Positions 15,714-21,545 of a DNA stretch of 21,883 bases are shown one piece after another. Under the pieces are notes generated by a model. It saw nothing but the letters and a program-made list of their open reading frames with translations. It searched no databases and had not been told where the DNA came from. The position numbers and the translations under genes are program-made. Source of the stretch: Nitrososphaeria archaeon (GTDB lineage Archaea; Thermoproteota; Nitrososphaeria; Geothermarchaeales; JDFR-13). Location: positions 1 to 21,883 of the forward strand of contig JALSHT010000009.1 of assembly GCA_026982095.1 (NCBI GenBank), in the 5' to 3' direction. How positions within the stretch are numbered: the stretch's first letter is position 1; each line of letters opens with the position of its first letter.

Positions 15714-15782
15714 TCTATAGGCGGGTGGGTGAATGGGTCATTCGACCTTTAATGACCCCACCTCAGTCGGTCGGAGACAGGG
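15714..15782 (+). other. Predicted tRNA-Tyr intron 1 (69 nt, position 37/38)
   Basis: Splice bulges are AG|T and GG|A around the helix CTGT/ACAG. Inside lies a perfect hairpin, GGGTCATT (15735-15742) with AATGACCC (15751-15758), and a D-arm-like CTCAGTCGGTCGGAG (15762-15776). The 12-mer TTTAATGACCCC (15748-15759) repeats the bases that lead into the tRNA itself (15669-15680). Confidence 0.6.
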
Positions 15783-15784
15783 AC

Positions 15785-15795
15785 TTCCCCTCCAG
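15785..15795 (+). other. Predicted tRNA-Tyr intron 2 (11 nt, position 39/40)
   Basis: Removing TTCCCCTCCAG joins C39 to CGGC and completes the anticodon stem. The flanking helix is weak: after removal of intron 1, GTAG against CTCC gives three of four pairs, so the boundary is inferred mainly from the mature tRNA fold. Confidence 0.45.
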
Positions 15796-15830
15796 CGGCA
15801 GGTCGTGGGTTCAAATCCCACCGGGGGGAC

Positions 15831-15872
15831 TAACCCAAATTTAATAATGACTAATTAATGACAGTTGGGTTA
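15831..15872 (+). repeat. 8-bp inverted repeat after tRNA-Tyr
   Basis: TAACCCAA (15831-15838) and TTGGGTTA (15865-15872) can pair across a 26-nt AT-rich loop, starting two bases after the tRNA. It may be a transcription end signal or a trailer-processing structure. TTAATGAC in the loop (15855-15862) echoes the repeat found before and inside tRNA-Tyr. Confidence 0.4.
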
Positions 15873-15886
15873 ACACTTGATATCAT

Positions 15887-15907
15887 AAAACTTAATGTTT
15901 AAGTTTT
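15887..15907 (+). promoter_or_regulatory. Inverted repeat overlapping the ValRS promoter
   Basis: AAAACTTAA (15887-15895), a 3-nt spacer, and TTAAGTTTT (15899-15907) form a perfect 9-bp inverted repeat. Its right arm contains the TTTAAG that best fits a TATA box about 25 bp before the ValRS ATG. It may be an operator or simply a symmetric TATA region. With the TATA here, the mRNA would be leaderless or nearly so. Confidence 0.4.
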
Positions 15908-15923
15908 CGATAACTCTATATGT

Positions 15924-18326
15924 ATGTCTGTTTTCAAACCTAAGCTTGAGTCAAAGAGATGGGATATAAGTAAGGAGGAAGAACTACTTAGAAAATGGGT
16001 TGAGGAGGGTATATATCAGCCTAAATGGGATCCAAGAAAACCTACCTTCTCTATAGACACTCCACCTCCCTATGCAAGTGGTGTTTGGCATGTTGCAGCT
16101 GCGGCTCATTATGTTCAATTCGACTTCTTTGCAAGGTATTTCTGGATGAAGGGGTACAATGTACATTTCCCCATGGGTATAGACAGAAATGGACTTCCCA
16201 TTGAGATTAAGGTTGAACAGGAATATGGGATTAAAGCTAGAGAGGTCGATAGAGAAGAGTTTATAAGGCTATGTAGCAAGAAGCTTGATGAGTATGAGAA
16301 ATATATTCTAGAGGTTATCCGTAGAACAGGTATGATAGCCAACTACATAAATCCATATAGAACCGATAGTCCAGAGTATAGAACCCTTACCCAGGCGACC
16401 TTTATTGAGCTTTGGAGGAAGGGACTAATATATGAAGACGTTAGACCTACCATCTGGTGCCCAGAATGTTATACACCCATCGCTGAGGCAGAAGTTGAAT
16501 ATGTAAAGAGAACTGGTAAGCTTTACTACATCAAGTTTCCATACAAAGATGATCCTTCTAAATATGTGGTGATAGCAACTACAAGGCCTGAACTAATAGG
16601 TGCAACTGCAGCAGTCCTATATCATCCTGATGACGAGAGATATAAAGGGTTAGAAGGTAGGGAGGTACTAATACCGATCTATAATTATCCAGTTAGAATC
16701 CTTCCGCATACAGTTGTAGACCCTGAATACGGTTCTGGAATGATGATGCTTTCGTCATTCGGTGATTTAGACGATGTTAGGCTATTCAGAGAGTTGAATC
16801 TTGAGCCTAGGGTTTTAATATCTCCAGATGGTGCCATGAATGAGCTTAGCGGAAGGTATAAGGGATTGCCAGTTGAGGAGGCGCGGAGAAAAATAGTTGA
16901 AGATTTAGAGGCTGAGGGCTATATCCTAAAAGTAGAGTCTGTTGAACAGAACATACCCACTTGCTGGAGATCTAAAAATCCTGTGGAGTTCATATTTGTT
17001 AAGGCGCTTTACCTTAAGCAGCTCGAGTATAAGGAAGAGCTTCTCAATCTAATTGACGAGATAGAGTTTATTCCCAAATTCCATAAACAGATATTGGTTA
17101 ACTGGATAAACTCGATCTCAATAGATTGGGCGATCTCACGTGATAGGTACTATGGAACTGAGGTTCCCATCTGGTATTGTAAGAACTGCGGCTATCCACA
17201 TCTGCCTGATCCAGGTAAATATTATAGACCTTGGAAGGAGAAACCACCCTTTGAAAAATGCATAAAATGTGGACATACGGAGTTTATAGGTGATCCTAGG
17301 ACATTTGACACATGGATGGATTCGAGTATAAGCTGTCTATACATAGCTGGTTATAAAAGGGATGATGAGTTCTTTAGACATGTTTTTCCAGTTACCCTTA
17401 GACCTCAGGGAATTGATATAGTGAGGACCTGGCTCTACTATACGCTCTTAAGAGTATATCAGTTGACGGGTAAACCCGCTTTCAAATACGTTAGGCTCTC
17501 AGGAATGGGTTTAGACGAAAAAGGGAGACCGATGAGTAAAAGCCTGGGAAACATAGTTGAGCCGATACCAGTTATAGAGAAGTATGGAGCAGATGCATTT
17601 AGGATATGGGCTGCAAGCGAAACTAAGGTTGGATATAACTATCTGTATAAAGAAGATAAGATAATATCTGCTAGAAATTTCATCACGAAGCTTTGGAATA
17701 TCGCTAGATTTATATCAAACTTTCCGGACAAGAGTGGAGAAGTATCCATTGGAGACCTAACAGAGTTTGATAAGCATCTACTTCTAAGGCTTAATAAACT
17801 TATTAGGCTGGCTGACGAGGAATACTCAAAACTAGATTCATTCGAGACTGTTAGGGAATTGCGATACTTTGTTTGGTATATATTTGCATCTAACTATCTA
17901 GAGATGGTTAAGCCGAGACTATATAATGGAGATGGAGAGTTTAGTGAGGGACAGGTAATATCCGCTATGGCAACAATACATCTAACGTTAAAAACAATAC
18001 TTAAGATCTTGCATCCTATTGCTCCCTTTATTACAGATTATATATGGAGAGAACTTTATGGTGGAGGTATACTTAATCAGAAGTTTCCAGAACCTTTTGA
18101 ACTTGATATCACGAGGGACATTATTGATGATGTGATAGAGTTCAACTCGTTAATATGGAAATATAAGGATAGTAATGGTCTGAAAAAGAAGGATCCATTA
18201 TCAAAGGTAGTGGCTCCAGAGTCACTTAGACCTGCAGCATTAGACCTAAAAGCGCTACATAGAATAGATAACCTAAGTTTTTCAAAGGACATAGACAAAA
18301 TAAGCGATACAATAGTCAATCCGTAA
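15924..18326 (+). CDS. valS: Valyl-tRNA synthetase
   Basis: This class I synthetase charges tRNA-Val and edits misactivated threonine. The 800-residue protein has the crenarchaeal ValRS N-terminus TPPPYASGVWHVAAAAHY (46-63), where the HIGH-equivalent reads HVAA (56-59). The CP1 editing domain spans about 190-345 with ATTRPE (218-223) and GSGMMMLSSFGDLDD (270-284). CPEC (179-182) and CKNC/CIKC (419-422, 446-449) are zinc-type pairs, and the second signature is PMSKS (536-540). An anticodon-binding helical domain follows from about 620. IleRS was considered, but the PPPxxSG and GDLDDVR patterns favour ValRS. The long C-terminal coiled coil of bacterial ValRS is absent. The start ATG has no Shine-Dalgarno and sits about 25 bp from a TATA element. 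Confidence 0.92.
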   Translation: MSVFKPKLESKRWDISKEEELLRKWVEEGIYQPKWDPRKPTFSIDTPPPYASGVWHVAAAAHYVQFDFFARYFWMKGYNVHFPMGIDRNGLPIEIKVEQEYGIKAREVDREEFIRLCSKKLDEYEKYILEVIRRTGMIANYINPYRTDSPEYRTLTQATFIELWRKGLIYEDVRPTIWCPECYTPIAEAEVEYVKRTGKLYYIKFPYKDDPSKYVVIATTRPELIGATAAVLYHPDDERYKGLEGREVLIPIYNYPVRILPHTVVDPEYGSGMMMLSSFGDLDDVRLFRELNLEPRVLISPDGAMNELSGRYKGLPVEEARRKIVEDLEAEGYILKVESVEQNIPTCWRSKNPVEFIFVKALYLKQLEYKEELLNLIDEIEFIPKFHKQILVNWINSISIDWAISRDRYYGTEVPIWYCKNCGYPHLPDPGKYYRPWKEKPPFEKCIKCGHTEFIGDPRTFDTWMDSSISCLYIAGYKRDDEFFRHVFPVTLRPQGIDIVRTWLYYTLLRVYQLTGKPAFKYVRLSGMGLDEKGRPMSKSLGNIVEPIPVIEKYGADAFRIWAASETKVGYNYLYKEDKIISARNFITKLWNIARFISNFPDKSGEVSIGDLTEFDKHLLLRLNKLIRLADEEYSKLDSFETVRELRYFVWYIFASNYLEMVKPRLYNGDGEFSEGQVISAMATIHLTLKTILKILHPIAPFITDYIWRELYGGGILNQKFPEPFELDITRDIIDDVIEFNSLIWKYKDSNGLKKKDPLSKVVAPESLRPAALDLKALHRIDNLSFSKDIDKISDTIVNP

Positions 18327-18510
18327 CCAAACTATAATGAAAATGAACTTGTAAAGATGTTTTGAGAGTTAGTTAAATAAATGAAATTTGTTCTCTAAAT
18401 ATGAGATGGATCTGCTGACGATACATCTATAGAGTTTAATATACTGTTCTTGGAATTATAACATAGCAATAAATGCCGATGATTCATTACATACTAATTG
18501 TTATGGCGGC
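18327..18510. other. Intergenic spacer between convergent valS and aRF1
   Basis: This AT-rich stretch has no reading frame of coding character. AATG and CATT arms near 18461-18486 can form a weak hairpin. I see no RNA gene or mobile element here. Confidence 0.5.
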
Positions 18511-18535
18511 TAATGGAACCAGAGAAATTCCATTA
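18511..18535 (-). terminator. Hairpin directly after the aRF1 stop codon
   Basis: TAATGGAA (18511-18518) and TTCCATTA (18528-18535) form a perfect 8-bp stem with a 9-nt loop. On the minus strand a T-run lies between the aRF1 stop and the stem, so the order is stop, T-rich bases, hairpin. It may mark the 3' end of the aRF1 mRNA or block read-through from valS. Confidence 0.4.
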
Positions 18536-18540
18536 AAAAC

Positions 18541-19809
18541 TCAGTAGGTTATTGGATATCTTAGTAAGGCAGCTATACCCCCAAATTGTTTAAATATTTT
18601 TCCATGTTCTGTTGCGCTTGAAATAAGTATCACCTTGAATCCATATTCTTCACTTAAAGAGGCGAGATACTCTACCAAATCTTTATTCTCTTTCAACTCC
18701 ATGTCAACATTACATTTGTCACATTTTGGAGGTCTATATTCCAGTTTTAGCGCCTCCTCATTACTTATAATGTATTCTTTAGTATTGCTACATTTGGGAC
18801 ATTTAAAGACCATATACCTTTTTCCTATATCCTCTAGTATAAGTAAAGTATCATAGGCTCCAGTGTATATGTTATCCATAACTTCCTTCAGCCCGTATAC
18901 CACCATATTATGCTTCTTACTCAGTCTAGATAGAAATTCGTCCACATACTTCTTCTCTCTAACATACCTAATATCTGATAGAATATCCTTTGCTTTCTCC
19001 ACGAGCTCTCTTAATCCATCTTCTCCTGAGTAGTTCGTATCAAGAACAGCAACAATTTTTTTCTTCAACCTATAGTCTATCTCAGCATCTTCAAGAAATT
19101 CATTTTTGGTGAATCCTGGTCCTCCAACGATAATGCCGCTTAATCTAGGAAATACATCATCCTTTAGAAATTCATCATTCAAATGGTTGGCTATCCTATC
19201 AAAATACTGGTGAACTGCCATCTCTCTAAGTCTCTCGAATCTTCTTGCGGATTGTCCTCCCGCTCTATGTTTACCTGGTATTCCGGAAGTATATTTTCCA
19301 AGTATTTTAAGTCGGTTACCTTCCAGTAGACCTATTGCAGCTTCATTAACATCAATCGATATTAATCCATAAACCTCCTTCTCCTTCAAAGTGTCCTCTA
19401 GATACTCGGTGTGGAAGTGATCATCACACCTATATAAATTAATATTTATTGGTTCTGGAGGTTCAACTACGTAAATCTCCATCTTCTCTGTCCCAGGCCC
19501 CGAAACTGGAATAGCTCCGCAGAACACCACTAAACCGTTGTCAGGTGCTTCCTGATAATATTTTAGCCTCTCTATAACTTTTGTAATGGCATCTTTAACA
19601 TGTTTTCTTGTTGTATCCGACTTTATATTTTCTGCAGTAGCATATTCCTGTCTAAGATAATTAATTATTTCTGACATCCTCTTCTTAGGAGGTATGTATA
19701 AGGATATAAGTTCAGTTCCTCTGCCTCTCTTACTCTTTATTTCCTCTATTATCTTCTTTATCTTATATCTTGCTAAATCTCTGTCTTCAACTCTTTCCTC
19801 CCGTGTCAT
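18541..19809 (-). CDS. prf1: Peptide chain release factor subunit 1 (aRF1)
   Basis: aRF1 recognises all three stop codons and triggers peptide release, and is homologous to eRF1. The 422-residue product has NIKS (61-64) and YRCDDHF (126-132, the YxCxxxF stop-reading motif) in the N domain, and GGQ (184-186) within GKHRAGGQSARRFERLRE in the M domain. The C domain contains a zinc-binding minidomain (C337, C340, C363, C366). The frame extends upstream to 20016, but that part overlaps the divergent UMP kinase and has no family similarity, so I start at the CAT 19807-19809. No Shine-Dalgarno is visible and a TATA-like TTATAATT lies about 30 bp upstream, suggesting a leaderless mRNA. Confidence 0.95.
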   Translation of the reverse strand: MTREERVEDRDLARYKIKKIIEEIKSKRGRGTELISLYIPPKKRMSEIINYLRQEYATAENIKSDTTRKHVKDAITKVIERLKYYQEAPDNGLVVFCGAIPVSGPGTEKMEIYVVEPPEPININLYRCDDHFHTEYLEDTLKEKEVYGLISIDVNEAAIGLLEGNRLKILGKYTSGIPGKHRAGGQSARRFERLREMAVHQYFDRIANHLNDEFLKDDVFPRLSGIIVGGPGFTKNEFLEDAEIDYRLKKKIVAVLDTNYSGEDGLRELVEKAKDILSDIRYVREKKYVDEFLSRLSKKHNMVVYGLKEVMDNIYTGAYDTLLILEDIGKRYMVFKCPKCSNTKEYIISNEEALKLEYRPPKCDKCNVDMELKENKDLVEYLASLSEEYGFKVILISSATEHGKIFKQFGGIAALLRYPITY

Positions 19810-19846
19810 ATCAAAGTATATTTGGGCGTCATACCAATTATAACAG
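19810..19846. promoter_or_regulatory. Shared 37-bp bidirectional promoter of aRF1 and UMP kinase
   Basis: For the plus strand, GTATATTTG (19816-19824) sits about 27 bp before ATG 19847. For the minus strand, TTATAATTG (about 19835-19843) sits about 30 bp before the aRF1 ATG. The two TATA-like elements fall inside each other's start region, and neither gene shows a proper ribosome-binding site, so both transcripts should be leaderless and may compete for TBP/TFB. Confidence 0.5.
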
Positions 19847-20539
19847 ATGGTGATGAATAACCCATCAAAATATGTGATAAAACTTACTGGATCGTTGTTT
19901 GAACCCGAATCGTTTAGTTCACTTCGGTCCATAGCCGAAGTTGCTATAGATAGGAGGGATGATTTTAAGGGGGTATTTGTATGTGGAGGTGGTAAGACAC
20001 TTAGAAAATGGCTCACTAACTTGAGAGAAAATAGTAATTCAATGGAATATGATCTAGATTATTTAGGTATTGAATTTACTAGGATCAATGCGAGAATATT
20101 GATGTTGTTACTAAAGCCTCATGTATATCCCTTTATACCCACATCCATACACGAGGCAATATTAATCGCTAAGAATATTGATAAACATATAGTTATGGGA
20201 GGCGTCTCTCCAGGCTTTTCCACTAACGCTGTAGCTGCTTTTCTAGCTAAAGAACTTGGATATAGACTCATCAATATAACCAGCGCAGGTGGAGTGTATG
20301 ATAAAGATCCTAAATTAGCTTCTGATGCACAAATTTTAGACAAAATACACATTGACGACTTGATAAAGATGCTTTCGGATAGGGTTGAATACGCTGGAAG
20401 TTATCCATTATTTGATTTAACGTCTTTAAACATTATTAAAAAATATTCGATAAAGACGTACGTAATCGGGCCCGAGAAAGATCAGTTGGTAAAGCTGTTG
20501 AATGGAGAGTCGGTAGGGACAGAGATTATCTTTGATTGA
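19847..20539 (+). CDS. pyrH: Uridylate kinase (UMP kinase, amino-acid-kinase family)
   Basis: The enzyme phosphorylates UMP to UDP in pyrimidine synthesis. The 230-residue protein has the amino-acid-kinase pattern: KLTGSLF (12-18) with the first glycine loop, GGGKTLRKWL (47-56), the UMPK-typical DYLGIEFTRINARIL (71-85), PGFSTNAVAAFLAKE (122-136) and the ATP-site GGVYDKDPK (148-156). The position often occupied by Asp in the TTDAVAA segment of bacterial and euryarchaeal enzymes is Asn127 here; I am unsure how common this is in crenarchaea. ATG 19847 and ATG 19853 are both possible, and the promoter spacing favours 19847 as a leaderless start. It diverges from aRF1, and tRNA-Leu follows 52 bp after its stop. 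Confidence 0.9.
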   Translation: MVMNNPSKYVIKLTGSLFEPESFSSLRSIAEVAIDRRDDFKGVFVCGGGKTLRKWLTNLRENSNSMEYDLDYLGIEFTRINARILMLLLKPHVYPFIPTSIHEAILIAKNIDKHIVMGGVSPGFSTNAVAAFLAKELGYRLINITSAGGVYDKDPKLASDAQILDKIHIDDLIKMLSDRVEYAGSYPLFDLTSLNIIKKYSIKTYVIGPEKDQLVKLLNGESVGTEIIFD

Positions 20540-20555
20540 TTAAAGATGCATGTAG

Positions 20556-20565
20556 AATTTAAAAT
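20556..20565 (+). promoter_or_regulatory. TATA box for tRNA-Leu
   Basis: GAATTTAAAA sits about 30 bp upstream of the tRNA-Leu 5' end. A second ATTTAAAA follows at about 20575-20582 but is too close to the gene to act as the main TATA box. Confidence 0.4.
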
Positions 20566-20591
20566 GAATTAGGCATTTAAAATTGATGGAA

Positions 20592-20694
20592 GGAGGGGTT
20601 CCCCTAGCCTGGCCAACGGGGGCGGGCTCAAGATCGCGTATAAGCAACCCGCTGGCGTAGGCCTTCGTGGGTTCAAATCCCACCCCCTCCACCA
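20592..20694 (+). tRNA. tRNA-Leu (CAA) with a 14-nt intron and encoded CCA
   Basis: Acceptor GGAGGGG/CCCCTCC, D stem CCCC/GGGG, anticodon stem GCGGG/CCCGC and T arm GTGGG-TTCAAAT-CCCAC all pair. The long variable arm (TGGCGTAGGCCTTC, with GGC/GCC pairing) makes it a type II tRNA, and A73 is the leucine discriminator. The loop holds CTCAAG, then 14 extra bases (20633-20646), then A38; removing them gives loop CTCAAGA with anticodon CAA, reading UUG. The intron end TAAG pairs with CTCA at three of four positions, so the splicing motif is relaxed. Bases 20692-20694 are CCA, unlike the other three tRNA genes here; this may be chance. Confidence 0.94.
20633..20646 (+). other. tRNA-Leu intron, 14 nt, position 37/38
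   Basis: Its extent follows from the seven-base mature loop CTCAAGA and the intact GCGGG/CCCGC stem. The bulge-helix-bulge is imperfect (one C-A mismatch in the central helix). Confidence 0.75.
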
Positions 20695-21325
20695 GTAGTT
20701 TCTATTGCTATTTAGTAATGTATAGTGCATGTGGGTGTCTGTAATAAACTTACAAGGGATAGTATATATTATCCTTAAATGCCCAATGTGTGTGATGACG
20801 CCCTCAGTTATTTCTTTCTCAATCGTAGTGAAACTTTTATAGGAGTTGTGACTAGTCACGGACATAGTTCCGATGGGTGTATATTTGAGTAAGGGTTATT
20901 TGGGGGTGTTGGTGCTTACAATAGTAGTAAAATTCTGAAGTGGGATAGTTTCACAGGCAAATATATCCATGGAGAGAGGTAAAAATGCGTATACCCGATG
21001 GATAATGTGGGCTATGTATAATTCCCTAGCTTCTGCCAGAATTTTATAATATAGAGTGTTTTGTCTCCAAGAATACTAATGAATGATGTTGTCTGAGAAA
21101 GTCTTGTGAAATAATAATTAAGAATATCTGGGTGGGCAAGATACTTCCTTAGTTTTCAGCAACACAAGATGTATGGGAATGTTTAAAAACCAGGAAACAA
21201 AACAATTCAAAACCTGTTTAAACGCACCAGCTAGGTGGGTCATGTAACGTATAATTAGTAGCTAAATCGACGAACTGGATAAACAGTACAATACTACTCA
21301 ACAACCTCACTAAAAAGTGATAAAG
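20695..21325. other. About 630-bp noncoding region upstream of the rRNA operon
   Basis: No credible protein or tRNA gene is seen. The region has several promoter-like AT elements: CTTTTATAGG (about 20834-20843) and TGTTTAAAAACC (about 21180-21191). It also has the palindrome at 20848-20859, a CGGA/TCCG mini-hairpin just after it, and an imperfect AT-rich inverted repeat (about 21013-21056). Upstream rRNA promoters or unannotated small RNAs are possible. Confidence 0.5.
20848..20859. promoter_or_regulatory. 12-bp palindrome GTGACTAGTCAC next to a TATA-like element
   Basis: The perfect palindrome lies five bases after CTTTTATAGG, between that TATA box and its expected start site near 20865, a position where a repressor dimer could block transcription. 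No downstream reading frame is evident. Confidence 0.35.
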
Positions 21326-21334
21326 CTTATATAT
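21326..21334 (+). promoter_or_regulatory. rRNA operon promoter (TATA box)
   Basis: CTTATATAT, preceded by the purine-rich AAAGTGATAAAG as a BRE-like element, would start transcription near 21353-21358. That is just upstream of the structured leader and about 190 nt before mature 16S rRNA. Confidence 0.6.
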
Positions 21335-21366
21335 CTACTACAGTTTAAATAAAGATGGATATACAC

Positions 21367-21442
21367 GTCCGTGTGGCGGTATCCAGGCGATAGAGGCTAC
21401 TAAGCCAGGTGGATGAAACCTGGATCTCCACACACGGACACA
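21367..21442 (+). ncRNA. H/ACA-guide-like stem-loop in the 16S rRNA leader
   Basis: GTCCGTGTG (21367-21375) pairs perfectly with CACACGGAC (21431-21439), and the next three bases are ACA (21440-21442). Above this lower stem are five unpaired bases on each side (GCGGT; CTCCA). An upper 7-bp stem follows, ATCCAGG (21381-21387) with CCTGGAT (21419-21425), and a terminal GGCT/AGCC hairpin (21395-21406). The distance from the upper stem to ACA is 14 nt, as in archaeal H/ACA guide RNAs. GA-containing strands between upper stem and hairpin (CGATAGA; GGATGAAA) could form the kink-turn bound by L7Ae, though not convincingly. A competing hairpin, CCAGGT/ACCTGG (21405-21423), shares the upper strand. 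It may simply be a leader structure; no rRNA target was found by eye. Confidence 0.42.
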
Positions 21443-21452
21443 TGAAGGATGT

Positions 21453-21483
21453 CGGCTCAACCGAGTAAAAGATGGTTGGGCCG
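21453..21483 (+). other. 9-bp hairpin in the pre-16S leader
   Basis: CGGCTCAAC (21453-21461) pairs with GTTGGGCCG (21475-21483) with one G-U, enclosing a 13-nt loop. It lies between the H/ACA-like element and the 16S gene and is probably part of pre-rRNA folding. Confidence 0.5.
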
Positions 21484-21487
21484 GAGG

Positions 21488-21544
21488 AGGGGCCTACGTA
21501 CACAGCTCATCCAAATCCCCAGGTACGGCAGGCTGTACTCCCCT
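21488..21544 (+). other. Local helix abutting the 16S 5' end
   Basis: AGGGG (21488-21492) pairs with CCCCT (21540-21544), and GTAC (21498-21501) with GTAC (21535-21538), with an asymmetric bulge between. Such a structure just before the mature end could guide processing. The long 16S-flanking helix would need the downstream strand, which is outside the window. Confidence 0.35.
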
Positions 21545-21545
21545 A

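Larger units (their letters stand above)
15677..15829 (+). tRNA. tRNA-Tyr (GUA) with about 80 nt of inserted sequence, best explained by two introns
   Basis: Outer parts are clear: acceptor CCCCCCG/CGGGGGG, D stem GCTC/GAGC, anticodon stem 5' strand GCCGG, loop start CTGTAG (anticodon GUA), variable AGGTC and T arm GTGGG-TTCAAAT-CCCAC. C1-G72 and A73 are the archaeal tyrosine identity elements. No uninterrupted CCGGC exists for the 3' anticodon strand. Removing 15714-15782 at 37/38 and 15785-15795 at 39/40 gives loop CTGTAGA and a perfect stem GCCGG/CCGGC. The first intron then ends in ACAG (15777-15780), pairing with CTGT (15708-15711), as in the neighbouring tRNA-Asp. A single 80-nt intron at 39/40 also restores the stem but leaves T38 and a poor splicing motif. 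CCA is not encoded. Confidence 0.88.

Noticed and set aside
15748..15829. A second, nested tRNA gene starting at the repeated TTTAATGACCCC
   Set aside because: The D-arm-like part is followed by no anticodon stem able to pair with GCGGC, and CCCCACC does not match the acceptor 3' strand. It is better explained as a decayed duplicate inside the intron.
15924..18326. Isoleucyl- instead of valyl-tRNA synthetase, suggested by the adjacent tRNA-Ile
   Set aside because: The TPPPYASG start and the GDLDDVR editing-domain pattern are of the ValRS type, and the 800-residue length is shorter than typical archaeal IleRS.
19810..20016. N-terminal extension of aRF1 to 20016
   Set aside because: It is antisense to the UMP kinase N-terminus and lacks similarity to release factors; the family start fits the ATG at 19809.
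20792..20798. Box C-like GTGATGA suggesting a C/D guide RNA
   Set aside because: No CTGA box D, and no D'/C' pair, at the 50-70 nt spacing expected downstream.
20569..20865. 98-residue minus-strand frame across tRNA-Leu
   Set aside because: It runs through a well-folded tRNA gene; the open frame is accidental.
21013..21056. AT-rich imperfect inverted repeat as a miniature transposable element
   Set aside because: The arms pair only with several gaps, there is no clear target-site duplication, and no second copy is seen in the window.
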